NCBI RefSeq assembly: GCF_000182925.2
Contig: NC_026501.1
Location: 4,815,917-4,879,916 of the forward strand
DNA length: 64,000 bases
Reading direction: 5' to 3'
Source of the DNA: Neurospora crassa OR74A
Taxonomy: Eukaryota; Ascomycota; Sordariomycetes; Sordariales; Sordariaceae
This document shows positions 11,901 through 25,538 of this stretch, in pieces. How positions within the stretch are numbered: the stretch's first letter is position 1; every line of letters begins with the position of its first letter. Under the pieces are notes generated by a model. It saw only the letters and a list, made by a program, of their open reading frames with translations, was not told the origin of the DNA and did not search any database. The translations under genes and the position numbers were made by a program.

Positions 11901-14900
11901 ATTATGTCGATGTCGCTTGATGTGTTCGAGGCTGGCTGGCTCTCAGATGTATTGCACAACCATAAAACACTGCTATGTATTTACTGGCAGACCAACATTA
12001 GAGGGAGCTATATAGTTCCCAGAGACGTAGTAGCCTTCGCTGTGCAATGTGGTCCCCGGAGAGTCAGATCTCAGTCGGTGGTGATGCAATCAGTTTGTTG
12101 CTGCCATGGTGAGATCCATATGTTTTCACGTACAAGATTCCGAAAGAGGAAGCTGGTTGAGGAAAACGACTTGCCTGACGGGATGCGCGAGAAACGTGCA
12201 ATGGGCGTGGCATATTTCCCGAGGCAACTTTGGTTCAAAACGTCCAAAACGCTCGCCGATCACGCCGGTCTCTCCAACGTCTGTGGTTCTCGAAGCCACC
12301 CTCTCCTCTCGTTGGCCTAAGCGAGCATGCGCTAACGCCAGCGCCACGCGATCGCCGCAGGCCGGATCGCATCCGTCCACTGGGACGCCAGTTTTAGGAG
12401 CAGGGGTTGCAGGGCGTGTCGATCAATGAAAGGACACAATGACCAAGTATCGTCATCATGCTGAACAGGAGTGACGTTGGGCTAGGCGAAACTTGGGATA
12501 TGTACCTGTAGCGTACAGTAGGGTTGATCAATGACTGCGTGTTTGGATGTCATTGTGCGCACCCCAAGGGAGGCACTAGCTGGGCGAGCTGGTGACAGAG
12601 GTCAGCGACAGGATACTTTGTCTGTTTAAGGAATGGAGGACAGTTACTCACCTTTGCCCGAACAGCTAGCGGTACACTACATATGCAAGGTAGGTAAACT
12701 ACCTGAAATCTTGCAGGGCACCGTCTCGACTAATAATGCCTATGCTATAGGAGTGTCAATAAAAAGAGTGACCGAAGTATCACCGCTCCTGGCCACCAAG
12801 AGGCTGTACCGCCAAATCTTGGACTACAATGATCCGTTTGACCGGCTGTGGCGAGAAGAAGCACACACGCACCTGCTTGAACCAAAAAATGAAGATGGAA
12901 GATACAGAGAATTCCTTCAATCCCGAGATACCGCGGGCAGCCTGTAAATGTTCCATGTCGTATCTGCTCATCGCCTGCCGAGCACTGTCTGCGAAACGCG
13001 ACGTGGGATGGAGGAAGGAAAAACGAGGCAAAATCTCCTACTTCCAGATTCCAATTCCCCAGCCTTGCCTCACGGCTGTCAAGCGGACTTGTAGCGATGT
13101 CGGGTGGTGCTTACCTCCCTTCTTGTATGCAATCTTTCTTGGGTCCGACGAGAGTCGCCCACTCCCTTCGTATTGTTTCCGGTCAGAGTTGGTGGTGTCC
13201 TATCGCTCACATGAAGCGTTCCAACTCATGTCGCCTGGTAGAACACTCGAAATGTTTATATCGCCAATGTCTCACTGAGATCATGAAAGGTCCGGTTACG
13301 GGATCGGTCGCGGGCCGTCTGTTAGGACCCTGGGTGTGCCTGGTCGTGCTTGGCGTCCGGATCCTCGGCCCATGATGCAAATCACGGCCGGGCCGGTGTA
13401 TGGGAGCAGCTCCACTGCTGAGGCCGGCATGTCAGTGCCTGGGTCCTGAAAATCCTCCGGCCGCCTGCAGAACGCTTGGACGAGGAGCTATCGTAACGAA
13501 TCGGTGCGAAGGGTCTCTTAGCTGACTCGGCTGGTCACGGCCCTAGGTGATTTAGCTCCCCCTTGGGCGCCGTAGGCGGATGCAGGAATGATTCCATTGT
13601 GCATCTCCCAAGAGTCCAGTGATCTGGACGGGCCAGGTACAAGGCAAAGATCCAGACGGCTTTGCGAGCACCGGCGCGCGGCATCGATGATCGGTGAGGA
13701 AGCCAAAGACCTGGTGTGACGGAACTCCCAAAGTGTAGGCGGGATGTATTTGGCGATCTCGCACTGTCGCGTCGTCGTCGCTGCGTGCGGTAGCTGGCTC
13801 CGCGAGCGGTTTCCAGGCGGTGCTTTGCTCCATAGGAGAAAAAGTCAGGCCACAATTACATACAATTGTCAGCAAGGTGGGATGCAGGCGATGGAACTTG
13901 GAAGGTGAGGTGGCCCAAGCGCTGACAAGCCTTCCGTCACCAAAAAGGGAAGGAGCGAGGAAAATGGGAGTGGATGGTTGGCTTCCATTTGACAGAACAT
14001 TTGGTAAACTGAGGACCGACCTAGCTTTGATTGGCACTCCCGCTCGCAGTTACAGCAGGCTTCAACGCGGGCGGGCACTTCCATCATATTTTCCTTCAGC
14101 TTCTTCTTCTGTTTCCTGTTGGCCTTGTCGTTGTCGTCACCTCGCTCGCTTCCCGTCATTCGCGCTGTCTATGATCGCCATGTCTGATCCTCTTACATCG
14201 ACCACCTCCAGGTCGCTTCAGACTGGGCATCCCGAGCTTGTGGTCCAGTGTGTCGTGTGGCGCTGCACGCTTACCACCGCGTAGTGTTTGGACATCGCAA
14301 GACACATGGAGATTCAGATCAAGATGCCCGAGACGATGGGTTGGATGCTAAGCCGTCTGGCCATCTGGATGACCTCATGCCGGCCTACCTTCGTAAGGCT
14401 GCAGCTGCCAGGTCCTTCCTCTACTTGTCCAGTGTAACAAGCGACCCGCGACAAACTAAAGTGGCCTCCGAGTCCGCCAGGGCTACACAAAAGTTGTCAC
14501 CGGGCTGTAGAGGCTGTTAGAATGTAAAGGCAAGGTACTTGGTCTACATCCACGTCTGTCATTCCCGCGGGAGTCGCATGGCAGTGGCACAGGCGCGGGG
14601 AACCGGCCTAAATCGAGGTCGGTGACAGACTGCCCTTCTTCGAAACGCCAGCCCGCCATCAATCGTCTTGCAACGAAACCGCCCTACACCGGACCGTGGT
14701 CTGCCACGGGTGTGCCACAGCGATTGATTACCCGCCGTTGTCTTGACGCAAATGCCTGACGGAAGCAGAGGGAGAGCAGTCATTTCTGCACCCAGGCCTT
14801 TCCCACTGCCGCTGGAAACACCCCCTGCTCAATACCAAACACAGGACCAGACAAGCTGTCCGCTTTCCGTCGCATTCTCCAGTCATCACGACTCGCTTCT

Positions 14901-17576
14901 ACCGTCGATCACGGACCCCTAAACCCCAACCCCCCATGTACCCATTTACCACGTAAGTACCAATCTTGTGCCCCAGACAAAGCCCCCTGTCTGACCGACG
15001 CCCATGTATAGCGTCCACCGATGTACCCGAACGATGTACACAGTATCATATTGTTTCCCGAAGCAACCCTGCCCTCCGGATTACACAACCGACGATCGCT
15101 GGAGATTAGCTTCGTTTCTGGAAACCCCCCGAGACTATTTCGCCAGAAACCGTCTGAGGATGATATCAATATAGCTTCGCTTCTCTCCACAGGATATGAC
15201 CTTGACAGATGTGACGGCTCGACCCAAAACACAGGGCTGTATATGTATATACTCTGGGGAATACGAGAACCACTGTCACGAAGCTACCGGCAACCGGTCA
15301 GAACGTTCTCAAACTATCGGTTGTAAAATACCGCATCGGTATGTATATAGTTCTTGTGCTATGTGAACGGGTTATTGCGTACTGATGTTGGGGCATTTCG
15401 TGTAGCGCTCCATGCTGTGATTCTGCGTCCTGGGCTACGCAACTTCGCAAGCGACCGTAACCGTGCCATTGGCCACGGCAGTCACGGTAATGACCGAAAG
15501 GGGACCCTTCAGTGGGATCATTGTGAGCAACCCTTGCTCCGCAGAGATCTGAGGATGTCACCGATTCCTTCGCTGCCTGAGACTGTTCCGGTTTTTGGAT
15601 CGTCGCCGTACTGGGTAGATGTACGTAACCTTTCTACCACCCGCGTAACGTATGCACCACATTCCAGTTAAACAGAGGATCGGCGCTTCTATTCCAAGAT
15701 TCGCATGGCCCTCACGTGCAGCAATTTCTTCTCGATTATTGAGGATACTCGCCAGGACTACATGGCGTCGCCTGCGCCTCAAGAGATAGGTCACTTTTCG
15801 GTCCTGTCAATTGTTGATCGAGTACGCCCTGCAGAGCGGCATCAGTGTGAACGGCGTACGCTAGTGTACAGGTCTACGTACACCAACTGTCAGGAAGTGA
15901 AGCAGGGCATCTGTTTCCACATCGTGGACGAGGAAGATCAGGTAGTCTGTGCGATAGCCCATACCCGAGGTGCTGCTATAAGGTACAAAGTTCCATTCCA
16001 GACTCCCGATTTAACCAGATATTCTGGTCTGAACAGGGACACGAGCCATCTTAACCTTAAAAAAACAGTGGTATTTGTCTTGAAAGGCCGTTTGACAGGG
16101 TGGTAAGATGGGTACGGCATAAAAATATGTCGACAATCCGGTCACAGCAGAAGCCAAGCACGTTCCCGGAGACTGCACTCTTGAAAGCTGTGGCGGCTCG
16201 CCCAAATCCGCATATCCATGCAGATGATCGGACTTATAAAATGTCGGTGCTGCTCCTCGTCTCAAGTCTTGCCCAAAGCTTCAGGGGTCCTCTGGTTTCC
16301 AGACGCCCAGAGCGCGTTCGTGACAGCCAGGGGCTGATGGTGGACACAGACCAGTTCTTAAGAGCGGGCATGTATCCTTTTTCAGTCAAGCGCCTCACGG
16401 CGCATGCAAGCCCATCAAAACGGCAAGCTACACTGGCTTGGCTGGTACAAGGGATCCCCACTGTGGAAGGACGATCCTTTCTGTTCCAACACATCACGGG
16501 TGTGGTGACCAGACAGACCTCCGTCGAATTTGCGAGCCTGTTTTGTTACCGCAGGCGTATCTCTAAGAACCCAGGACTCCTCCGCCTTGCGTACTTGAAA
16601 ACCCCTCTAGTTTGGGAGAGGTGGGTGTATCATGATGATTCTTTCCTGCCGACTTCTTAATTACACAAGAAACGTGGGGATCCCGGCTGTGAAATCAGGT
16701 TTGAGAAGGAACTGACTCGGCCAACTCGGGGGTCCTTCACTGACATCGGGTCTCGACCGTTTTGTGTCTCTGGAGATCGATCAACCTTGGCGAGCCTATT
16801 CGCCATTTTGTCCTTCGAGAAGATCGCAGCTCTGTATACGGACGGCAAGTTATCCGTGTTTACAGACGACGGGTTAGGGAGCACATGGTATCAACCAGGG
16901 CAACCCCGATGCAGCCGATGTCAGAGGTCGCATATAGCAGGAGCTAATATATGCCAGTACCTTTGCTGGACACTGCAGGCTCCCTTACTTACCAGGTACT
17001 CTGTATTTTACGGTACACTTCACCCACTCCTTCTATCCATCTGATCAACACTCACCTGTAGCCCTGAGAGCCCTGGTCCCTGGCCTTGCTGCTGCACAGC
17101 ACCACCCAAGGTTCTGTCGCTGGAAGGCCCCAAGCCCACCGCCCGGTAGACCCACACCATAATTTGTGACAGCAAGTGAATTGACCCACTGATGGCCTTG
17201 GTCCTCCGGGGATCAACCTGTAGGGGGCACCGTATCATCCACTCTTGTCTCCATGCCCTCGGGAGATCTAAATGGTACCATGTTCAGAACAACCTTGTCC
17301 ACCCCATTCACTGTCAACAAGCTTCTTTTGGATTTCGGCATACATAAGCTAGCCCCCCTCCTCTCACCTCCCTGCCCGCTTCAAAGCTTGGGTCTGAAAG
17401 ACAAAGAAACGACATCATCACTGTTGCTGCTTTAAACCACCAAAATCAACCACACGTATCCGATTTCACCAAGCGATACTTTTTATCACGCACCATTTCG
17501 TCTCGATCAAAGGCAGTAGTAATATCCTCAACACAGACCGGTCCACTACACTTCAACCTCACACACCGACATCAAA
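11901..17576. other. Gene-poor region, right half, upstream of the MtfA-like gene
   Basis: Frames such as 11904-12320, 13552-14037, 15705-16106 and 16100-16660 show no recognisable motifs and often overlap frames on the other strand. The last few hundred bases (about 17330-17576) are pyrimidine-rich with CACACC and TCAACC words and run directly into the MtfA-like start codon, so they are probably its promoter and 5' leader. No RNA gene or repeat was recognised. Confidence 0.45.
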
Positions 17577-18607
17577 ATGGCACCCACGACGTTAACGCCT
17601 CAATATCCTGCCCAGCCTTATGGCTTCGCTCCGCCACCCTCCCCTCCTTTGGACGACTCCAACAAGTGCTCTCTACCCTCGATTTCGAACCTGCTTGTCA
17701 TGGCCGATCAGGGATCTCCTACCTCAGAGACATCTCCTCAGTCTCAGCAATGTATGACCGGTCAACCTATCTTGATATCACGGAACTGCACAAGACTAAC
17801 CGTTCTTCAGTGCACTTCTCAAAGCCTGACAACCGTCCCAACTCTTCCCAGTTTGGCAACCCAGCATCGATCAGGGCGAACCTCCCCCCTAGTCCTCCCA
17901 TGTCTTCGGAAGCTTCTTTTGAAGGATACCGCTCTCCTTCGAGCAAGCCAGCAAGCCAGTCTCAGGGCAGCTCCAACTACTACTATGAGACCACGCCGCC
18001 TTTGAGCCAGCATGAAGCCGACTCCCGGCAGATGGCCACTGCTACACCTAGAGCCCCTGTTCAGTCATCAACCTTCCAAACACAGTACCCGTCGTCAGCC
18101 GGCTACTCGAGTCAGTCAGGCATGAACCCTTATTATCCTCCCATGCAGCCGACACCCCCTCCGCAGCAGCAGATGTCGGGCTTGTATTATCAGCGACCAC
18201 TCCCTCAGGTGAGAACAATCAGTCAAATCCAACAGATGAAAGTTATCTAACATTTGCTTTAGACTTTCACCCCTGCTGTGCCAGTTCCAGTCACTCTCGC
18301 ACCAGTCACGGGAGCCAACCCTTGGCAACATCACCACTATATTGCTCCTTCTTCCACTGCATCTTTTCCGCAGTCTCAAGACCGGTACATCTGCCAGACT
18401 TGCAACAAGGCCTTCTCTCGACCCAGCTCATTGCGAATCCACAGCCACTCTCACACTGGTGAGAAGCCTTTCAAGTGCCCCCATGCAGGCTGCGGAAAGG
18501 CCTTCAGCGTTCGCAGTAACATGAAGCGTCATGAGCGTGGCTGCCACAGTTTTGAGAGCAGCAACGGCAGAAGCAGTGGCAACAGCAACAACAGCGCATC
18601 TGCCTAG
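17577..18607 (+). CDS. mtfA: C2H2 zinc-finger transcription factor, MtfA-like
   Basis: Three exons: 17577-17751, 17811-18208 and 18263-18607, joining to 305 residues with GT-AG introns. The N-terminus carries a Pro-rich segment then the short motif KCSLPSISNLL (residues about 31-41), which I recall as conserved in MtfA. The middle is Ser/Pro/Gln/Tyr-rich and low-complexity. Two C2H2 fingers lie at residues about 235-255 (CQTC, HSHSH) and 263-286 (CPHAGC, HERGCH), joined by the canonical linker HTGEKPF; the finger sequence matches the MtfA type (FSRPSSLRIHSHSHTGEKPF). MtfA regulates development and secondary metabolism in Aspergillus. The second finger has H-X4-H. A C-terminal Ser/Asn/Gly tail ends the protein. 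A CSP-1/NRG1-type repressor is the main alternative. It is the only supported gene in a 22-kb stretch, which suggests extended regulation. Confidence 0.85.
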
Positions 18608-20199
18608 GCGGCCAATCTTCGTTTCTTTTCTATTCACACCTCATACGTTATACAACCAACCTAGACGGTCCGGATTGGCATGAAAGGTTTCGAGAAGTGT
18701 TCATCACCATCTCCATGGGAAATCGGGTTTCATATGCAGGGATCATTCCTACAAAGCCTGGCATGTGTTTACGGGGGAAAAGGCGACAAATCACCGCATA
18801 CAAATAGCGCATCACTGCTTGGGGCCGGCAGAGATTTCATATCGTTCAACAACAGGTACACACCAAGACCTGTATGCGTTTTACAGTCTCAAAAGATCGG
18901 GGTCTCTTTTCGGAACGGCAGGTCACGGTCTAGGGTCTACAGGGTCTAAAGGGGTTTCAGGGATGACCTTTAGGGTTGGCTACTCACAAAAAAGCTCCCA
19001 CGGCGCGAAACGGGTTTGGCTTGCTTCAGCATTTACACGGGCGTTCACGCGGAGATGACATGCGAGAACCAAAGAAATGGCTCGCATTTGGCATGAATTG
19101 GCGGCTGTTTTTTGTTTTCTCTTTTATTTTTTTCGATTCTTTCATATCCCCACACGTTCACATAATGTCTATGGAGCGGGATGCCCTTCTATGGGCAATT
19201 GTATATTTAGCATTACGAGCTGTCCTTCAACAGAAGAAGTTGAAGAGCAAAGCCGGGGATCAACGTTGCATGAGAATGGATAGGGCGGACTTCAAAAATT
19301 ATCAATGCAAAATGTTCGACCAAATTTGATACGAGCGAGAAATCGTCAAAACTTGAATTACTGGGTTTTGATCTGTCCATTCTCTGACATCACCTTAACA
19401 GATGTGCTTGGTGGAATGATTTGAATAATGTGGTTTGGTGTGGGAATTACAGGCTTTCTTCAGCCTGAACGAAGAGCCACACGACTGGTGGTTTATAGCC
19501 GAGTGAGTTTTGTGCGACAATGCATCCTTTGTCGTCTTGTAGCTGTTGGACCAGAATTTTGAACCGACGTCAGTTTTGGTACATTGTTCGCTACACAGTC
19601 CTACCACGATGTACGCCGTTTCACATGGCATCAATCACTGCAATCTTTCAGCTGTGCGACCAGCAATTTTTGTTGCAACTTTAACAATTTCTCCAAAGCG
19701 GGTAACAACTACCTACCGTCACTTTGACTGAACGACCTAAATTGACAAGGCCGGCCGGCCGCTTGAAGCATGCATATTGCAAATCTTCGTCCCTCTGTAA
19801 GACAACAGAAAACACAATGCGGGCATTTGCCCTAACCCCTGACGGCAAGGAGAAAAAACGGTTTTATGGGCTAAACCGCAAAGCAGCAAAAGAGGGGGAG
19901 TGAACATCACGATGGCTGCTGCTGACTGATCAAGAGATCACAAAAATGTCGAGAAGGAAAAGCAACGAAGATCATCCCTCTCTTACCCCATCCCCCGATC
20001 TCATTTCCGTCGCATGATCTACACGGAGGGTACCAAGTGCGTGGATATCGACATGGACCAGGTCCGGAGGGAGGCACTGAAAAGGGAAATTATATGACGA
20101 GGACGCATGAAGACGCCGGAAGTTAAAGTGTTGTTAGCGACCAACCAACCAGCCAACGCCCAGCAAAGACAGCCACACCCCTCTTTGCTCTCAGAGGAG

Positions 20200-20219
20200 G
20201 GGAGGGGGAGGGGGGGGGG
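20200..20219. repeat. G-rich tract
   Basis: A nearly uninterrupted run of G on the plus strand broken by single A residues, with G-runs long enough for a G-quadruplex in principle. Confidence 0.8.
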
Positions 20220-22445
20220 CACGCAACCTACCAAGGACGGACTCGACCGACGTCGACGAGATTCATTATCAGGAATAGAACAGAACAGCGTCTATTGTTA
20301 AGTACCGCAAACCCGTAGCCGGCCAGCCAAGAAGAGAGGCGTTCCTGGGTTGCGGGCACGGCGCCTTCTATCTACGTCATGAATTACCTATGAGAATTAC
20401 CTACGTACATAGTACGTCTTCTTACTCGCAAGTACACACGCAAATCCAGCTGCTTGTTCTCTTGTTTCTCTTTCTCGTTATAAAGACAGCGGCAGATCAA
20501 CATAGCAAACAAAGGGAGCAGCCCGAGGGGGCGGCCGGTTCGGGCAACACCAAATTATTGCGGGAAACGAACAAGTGGCAGCTTTTGGACATGACATACA
20601 TGTCAAAGCTTTGGCCGTGGATTTTTGCAAGCCCTTTCAGTTTTGGGAATGGAGGTCGTGGAATGTTTCGCTCCTTGTACCGTTGTTTGGGTTGTACTTT
20701 GGATCTCCATGAGATAGATGCTCACATCGGTAATCACTTAGCTTCGATTTTAGCTATGTATGACTACGGTACCCAGACACGGCAACAGGTGATCAATGAC
20801 AGCTCAAGCACGAGCATCAGCAAGCAACCCGCCAGCCCGTCAGAAGGAAGCGAAGATCGGTAATCTAGGTACGCAGTAACGAACGGTAGGTGTGTACGGC
20901 AATAGCGTGGGACACTATCAGCCCAGTAGTTTTCACATTTTCGGTCATTAGTGGCAGTGGTGCCAGTAGACTCGTAGTTGGCCGATATTTCGGGCACTGG
21001 AGTATTTACCCCCGGACGGCCCCCGTATCTAATGACGCTACTGATTATACTATTGCGCTAGCCGGTCGAGGATTTGCGCATCATGCAATTCATGGATTAC
21101 GCGAACCCCGTGACGGGACGGTAATTGTGGTTGTGGTTGTGGACGACAGAATGGTAAGTTTGACGAAGGCGGTGAGGAATGTGGGAGAAAGATGAACCGG
21201 TGCATCGATCTCACTGAGGGGGATGGAGCATCTGAGCAGGCACCTGAGCACTTTCTTGGCCTTAGCACCGCTGCACCGACCACCGCCTTACAGTGAAAAG
21301 TGTGGACAGCAAGCAACGAGGGGGAAAATGAAATGTCAAGAAGCGAGTGGGAGAAGAGAAACAGAAACATCATCCACCTTGGGTGAGTTAAGTTACCCAT
21401 CACATCTTCCATTCCCCCCCTCTCCCCTTCAAATTATTCATCCGCGTCAGCGTCATGCCCAACCCCTGCGGAAGATCCTAGGTTCGAACGGGGAGGAGGG
21501 GCCGCAGGGGCACTCTGTCAAGGTAAAATACACCCGCACTGCAGGTACCTGCCCCATTCATTTCAGAGATGGTACCTGTGTTATAATTTCAAGTTGCAGT
21601 TCCTTTCATGGAACGCTGCAGCTGGTCGAAAAGAGCCTCACCATCTTCCGCAGTACATTCACGAGGATCCCTTGGCGGTGATGTGCAAGATGAATTACGG
21701 GATATGTGCATTACCGGAGATTTCGCCGTTCTGGGTAAGGTTCGTCAGCAGCCATAATGGTATCGCTAGCTTGGGATGATGTTGTCTTACCTAGGGACAT
21801 ATGTAGGTACACTATTCTCGGCAGGCAATTCCTACAATGATGATGAAGAGTGGTGGTGGTGTCTTTCGACGACGGACGGCAAGGCAAGCAAAAGCGGCCT
21901 TCTCTTGGAAGGAGTCTGCACCTCTTTTGTCGATTTGCTTTTTCTGGGCCACGGGCGCCAATCACGTCCTGCCGTGGCTCGGTGCAAAGCTGCCGTGGGA
22001 TGTGGCGGGGTGGGGAATAGAAGGCATGGAAAGACCGTTAGGACGAGCGAAGGCAACTTCGAGTCCGACGTCGTTTTCCACCAATGGGGCTCCCTGGCCC
22101 GTTGCAGCTCCTGCTTTCTTGTGTACCCACTGTCGCTGGCTGGAGGGGAGGGGAGAAGAGAAGGGGGGGTCATCGTCGTCGTAGACTCGTCAACTTGTTG
22201 GTCGTCCTTCCCCGTCATGCCTCCATTTCACGACCCTTGTCTCATTTTTATTTCTAGCGCTCTTCTCTATCATCCGTACAATTTCAGCCCGTGATCGGTT
22301 TGCGTACCATTCGAGGTTAGCGCCCAGAGGGCATACCAACCCATTTCACCAGTTTTCATGCTGATGGTGCTCCCTCCATTTCCTACTATCAACCCACATT
22401 GCAGTCTTCTTTTCCTCGCCCCTCCCATCCCTCGTCTACCTGCGA

Positions 22446-22474
<29 letters not shown>
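22446..22474. repeat. C29 homopolymer
   Basis: Twenty-nine consecutive C residues on the plus strand (G29 on the minus strand). The length is as assembled and may be inaccurate. Confidence 0.9.
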
Positions 22475-22476
<2 letters not shown>

Positions 22477-25400
22477 GACAACCAGACCACACTTCCGACC
22501 CCTCCTCTCGTGCATGGGCCAGCATGGGCCAACTGAGCAATGAGATTCCGCCCCCTTGTCGCATTTCGGTTGATCACCGTCGATCAGCCTGTTCGCCAAG
22601 CGAGACCGGGGTCCCATATCCTTGTCTGTTCTCAAAAATGTTCCCCAATCCATGTGGATGGGATCAACATTTGCTTCTCTGCCTGCCTGCCCGCCCGCTG
22701 CCGAGATGGCGGTTGCTGCTACGGAGGGGCTGTCAAGAAAGCTGCCAGGTGCTGATGTCATGGGCGTACGACACAGTACGTTACTCTCGTGTTTTGTATC
22801 GCAACTTTGCCGTTACCAAGGCGGGTGACCTGAGCGCTCAGCAGTCAGCGCTAGTGTATAGCTAAGAAACTCCTCATCTAGCTCCCTGTTGGGGGGCTTC
22901 TGTGGCTTCTCATGGCGAAGCATCATTGGCATCGATTTGCATTGGCAACATGAGATTATGCCAATGTTCTTGTCCATGATTATTCCTGCTATCGATCCTG
23001 CTAATATTGCATGATCAAGGAATAGTCTTCGACAGCAATACGCATGGCTTCGTTGGTTGCGCCTCAGCCTGGAAGATGCCTGCGGGTGGTCCCGGGACGG
23101 AAGCGGCGGAATTTGTGTGGTTTTGACATTTCCGGTGGTGAGTCGAGCACTTTCACTTGCCTGTCTGCCAAATCGCGATATCAGGGTTAACCTTATCACC
23201 TCATTAGCCTTATTGCATCACGGCATGTTTCCTTTCAAACAGGCAGCGCCGGTCAACTGGCAAATACGAATGAGGCTCGTCTCGCCCTGCCTTCTGTGGC
23301 TGTGAAGCGTACTCGGGTTTCTATCACCTCACCTCGTCCAGCAATGATTTTCGTTCACACCCTGTATCACGCAGTTGGCTTTGAGATTGAGAAAGCCACC
23401 CACAGCCTGACTTGAGACATTGACAGCGGAATAGCAGTTCAACAGTTATTTCTCTCCAGGCCTCTCAGCCCCCGCCTAAATAATGTATCACTGAGAAACG
23501 GCGGTAAAGTCACGCGAGGCTCACGACGCCTCTTCATTAGTCTCGACGCCTACTGTTCATGCTGAGTAACAACCCTCCCGCCATGCCTGTGCAACGGAAG
23601 CCATGAGACGAGGTCTCCAAGATATGAAATCAGGTTCCTCCCAGAGCTCAAACATTCTGCGGTGACTCGATGCCTGTTGTTTCACCTGGTGGCCACTGAC
23701 ACGACCAACAAAACCGCAACCATCAATCATGCTTTGGGATCCCTTGTTACCTCCCAATCAGAAAGACAATCAAGTAAATGAATCAAAATTATCATGAAAA
23801 AGAAGTTTACAAAAATTGCCGTCGCAGTATTCCATCTGTCCAGGTTCGACAAGATAAAAACGAACATGAACCCTGCGTATGCTGGACAAGGTTATCGATA
23901 CGAAGACGCCTCCAGTTATCCCTCAACAACTCCAGCAACTCGTTCCAAGATGGACAAAAGTCGAGATGAACCCAAAACCCCACACGATCTGTCTGATCCA
24001 TGCAGATTATCGAGCCATTGTGCCATCATCGGCCGCGCAACACATACCGCTTTCCGCTTGCAAGTTCCAGGGATCTATAGCTTCCCAGCATATACTTTCC
24101 ACTCCGTGCGCCGTGCGGATCCAGAACTCCCCGTCGCAAGCGGGTGCTCCAGCTTCCATCAAGCCGAAAGACCGAGAGCAGCAACAATACGGCCGAGCCA
24201 AGGCTCCATATTGTGTCATGACCGGCAACCCCTGAATCGCGACTTTGTTATTGTGTTGAGGTACACATATGCGACGGGAAATCGTGTTCACTTCTCGCTG
24301 CGTAGTCATCGAAGCCGACAATGGAAATTTTCGAGGTGTTTTCGATGCCGCGAAAACCCCGCGCTGATTCGGGTTCACGGAGATTTCCGCTCAATAAGCT
24401 TTAAACTTACTAGTGTACGTGATGAGAGCCCGGGTTTCCCCTAGTAGCGTTGCAAACGTGTCGTGTTGAGGGCTTGAGGCAAGTCTCTCTCCCCCTGTGC
24501 CTCGATGGATGATATTCGATAAATTGCCCAGTCAGATACATCCGCAGCGCGCATTAAAGGGAATACTGTTAACCCTGTGAATGATGATCGAGTCCGTTAC
24601 CGGGGTTCTTGATCGTAATTTTCAGGTATTCGTTACTCTATGCTAGGCCAATACGGGGTCTTGTGCCAATCAGGAGGCCGCCGACAACGTTACGAGCTTG
24701 ATTATTTCTGTCACAGTTTCATTTTTTCCATTGCGCAGAGAATTCTAGCATGAACTGACGGTGTCAAAGACTCATGTGCTTGATAGAGATCGATCATGTA
24801 GCATTGAAACGATCTCTGAGTTATATTTGAGTCGGATGAGAGGTGAGCATCCCAACTATCTCCATGCCACTTGCAAACCACCGCGCTAACATGCTACGCA
24901 GTGCACTATGTATATGCCGCCGGCATAGGTAATGTCTCCAGTCCATCCTCGCATCCAGCTGTCAGCTTCCGCCTTTTGAATTCAACCTAGATTTCTGAAC
25001 ACGGGAACTAGGCTCAACATAGTTTAGTACATCAGCTGTCGCTCGATCGGCTGCGTGTCACTTGCGTGACAGACTTGGGGCCAGACTTGCCAGTCACTCT
25101 GAGTGGTATGCTCAGCTTACCGGCCCCGCTGGCCGCCTTGCATACACAGAGGTTCTTCATAGATTTACTAGACCGTAAAGGGGATAAGACAAATCCGGTT
25201 TAATTGAGAATATGCGGCATTTTGCTCTTTTCAGTCGGCTGAAACGATGGCTTTCTGCATGGCGTTGGCGATCATCAACGTCAAGTTCCGCCTTGGATCA
25301 GCAGCCAACTTTCTTCATTGTTATGGCACATCACAGATAGGCTGATGGGGTTCTCCAGTTAACACGACCCTATCTCGTTCTTTGCTTTTCTTCCATGCCC

Positions 25401-25518
25401 TTACTTACTTGCCCGTCATTGAGAGGTAGGCAATTATGGTAGCATTTGTATGTTGTTGTTCCCTTTCTAGGTGCTATCCTTTCATGAGCTCAAGGAGACG
25501 GTTATCAAAAACGACGGC

Positions 25519-25538
25519 AACGACGACGACGACGACAA
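25519..25538. repeat. (ACG)6 microsatellite
   Basis: Six tandem ACG/GAC units on the plus strand, in intergenic DNA. Confidence 0.85.

Noticed and set aside
16100-16660. 186-codon plus-strand frame in the desert
   Set aside because: No motif, no clear promoter or splice partners, and an overlapping minus-strand frame; length is possible by chance in GC-balanced DNA.
20390-20863. 157-codon frame with a hydrophobic N-terminus that looks like a signal peptide
   Set aside because: The N-terminus is plausible but the rest has no domain or Cys pattern, and nothing supports transcription.
21480-21494. GGTTCGAA word resembling a tRNA T-arm
   Set aside because: No acceptor stem, D-arm or anticodon arm could be folded around it.
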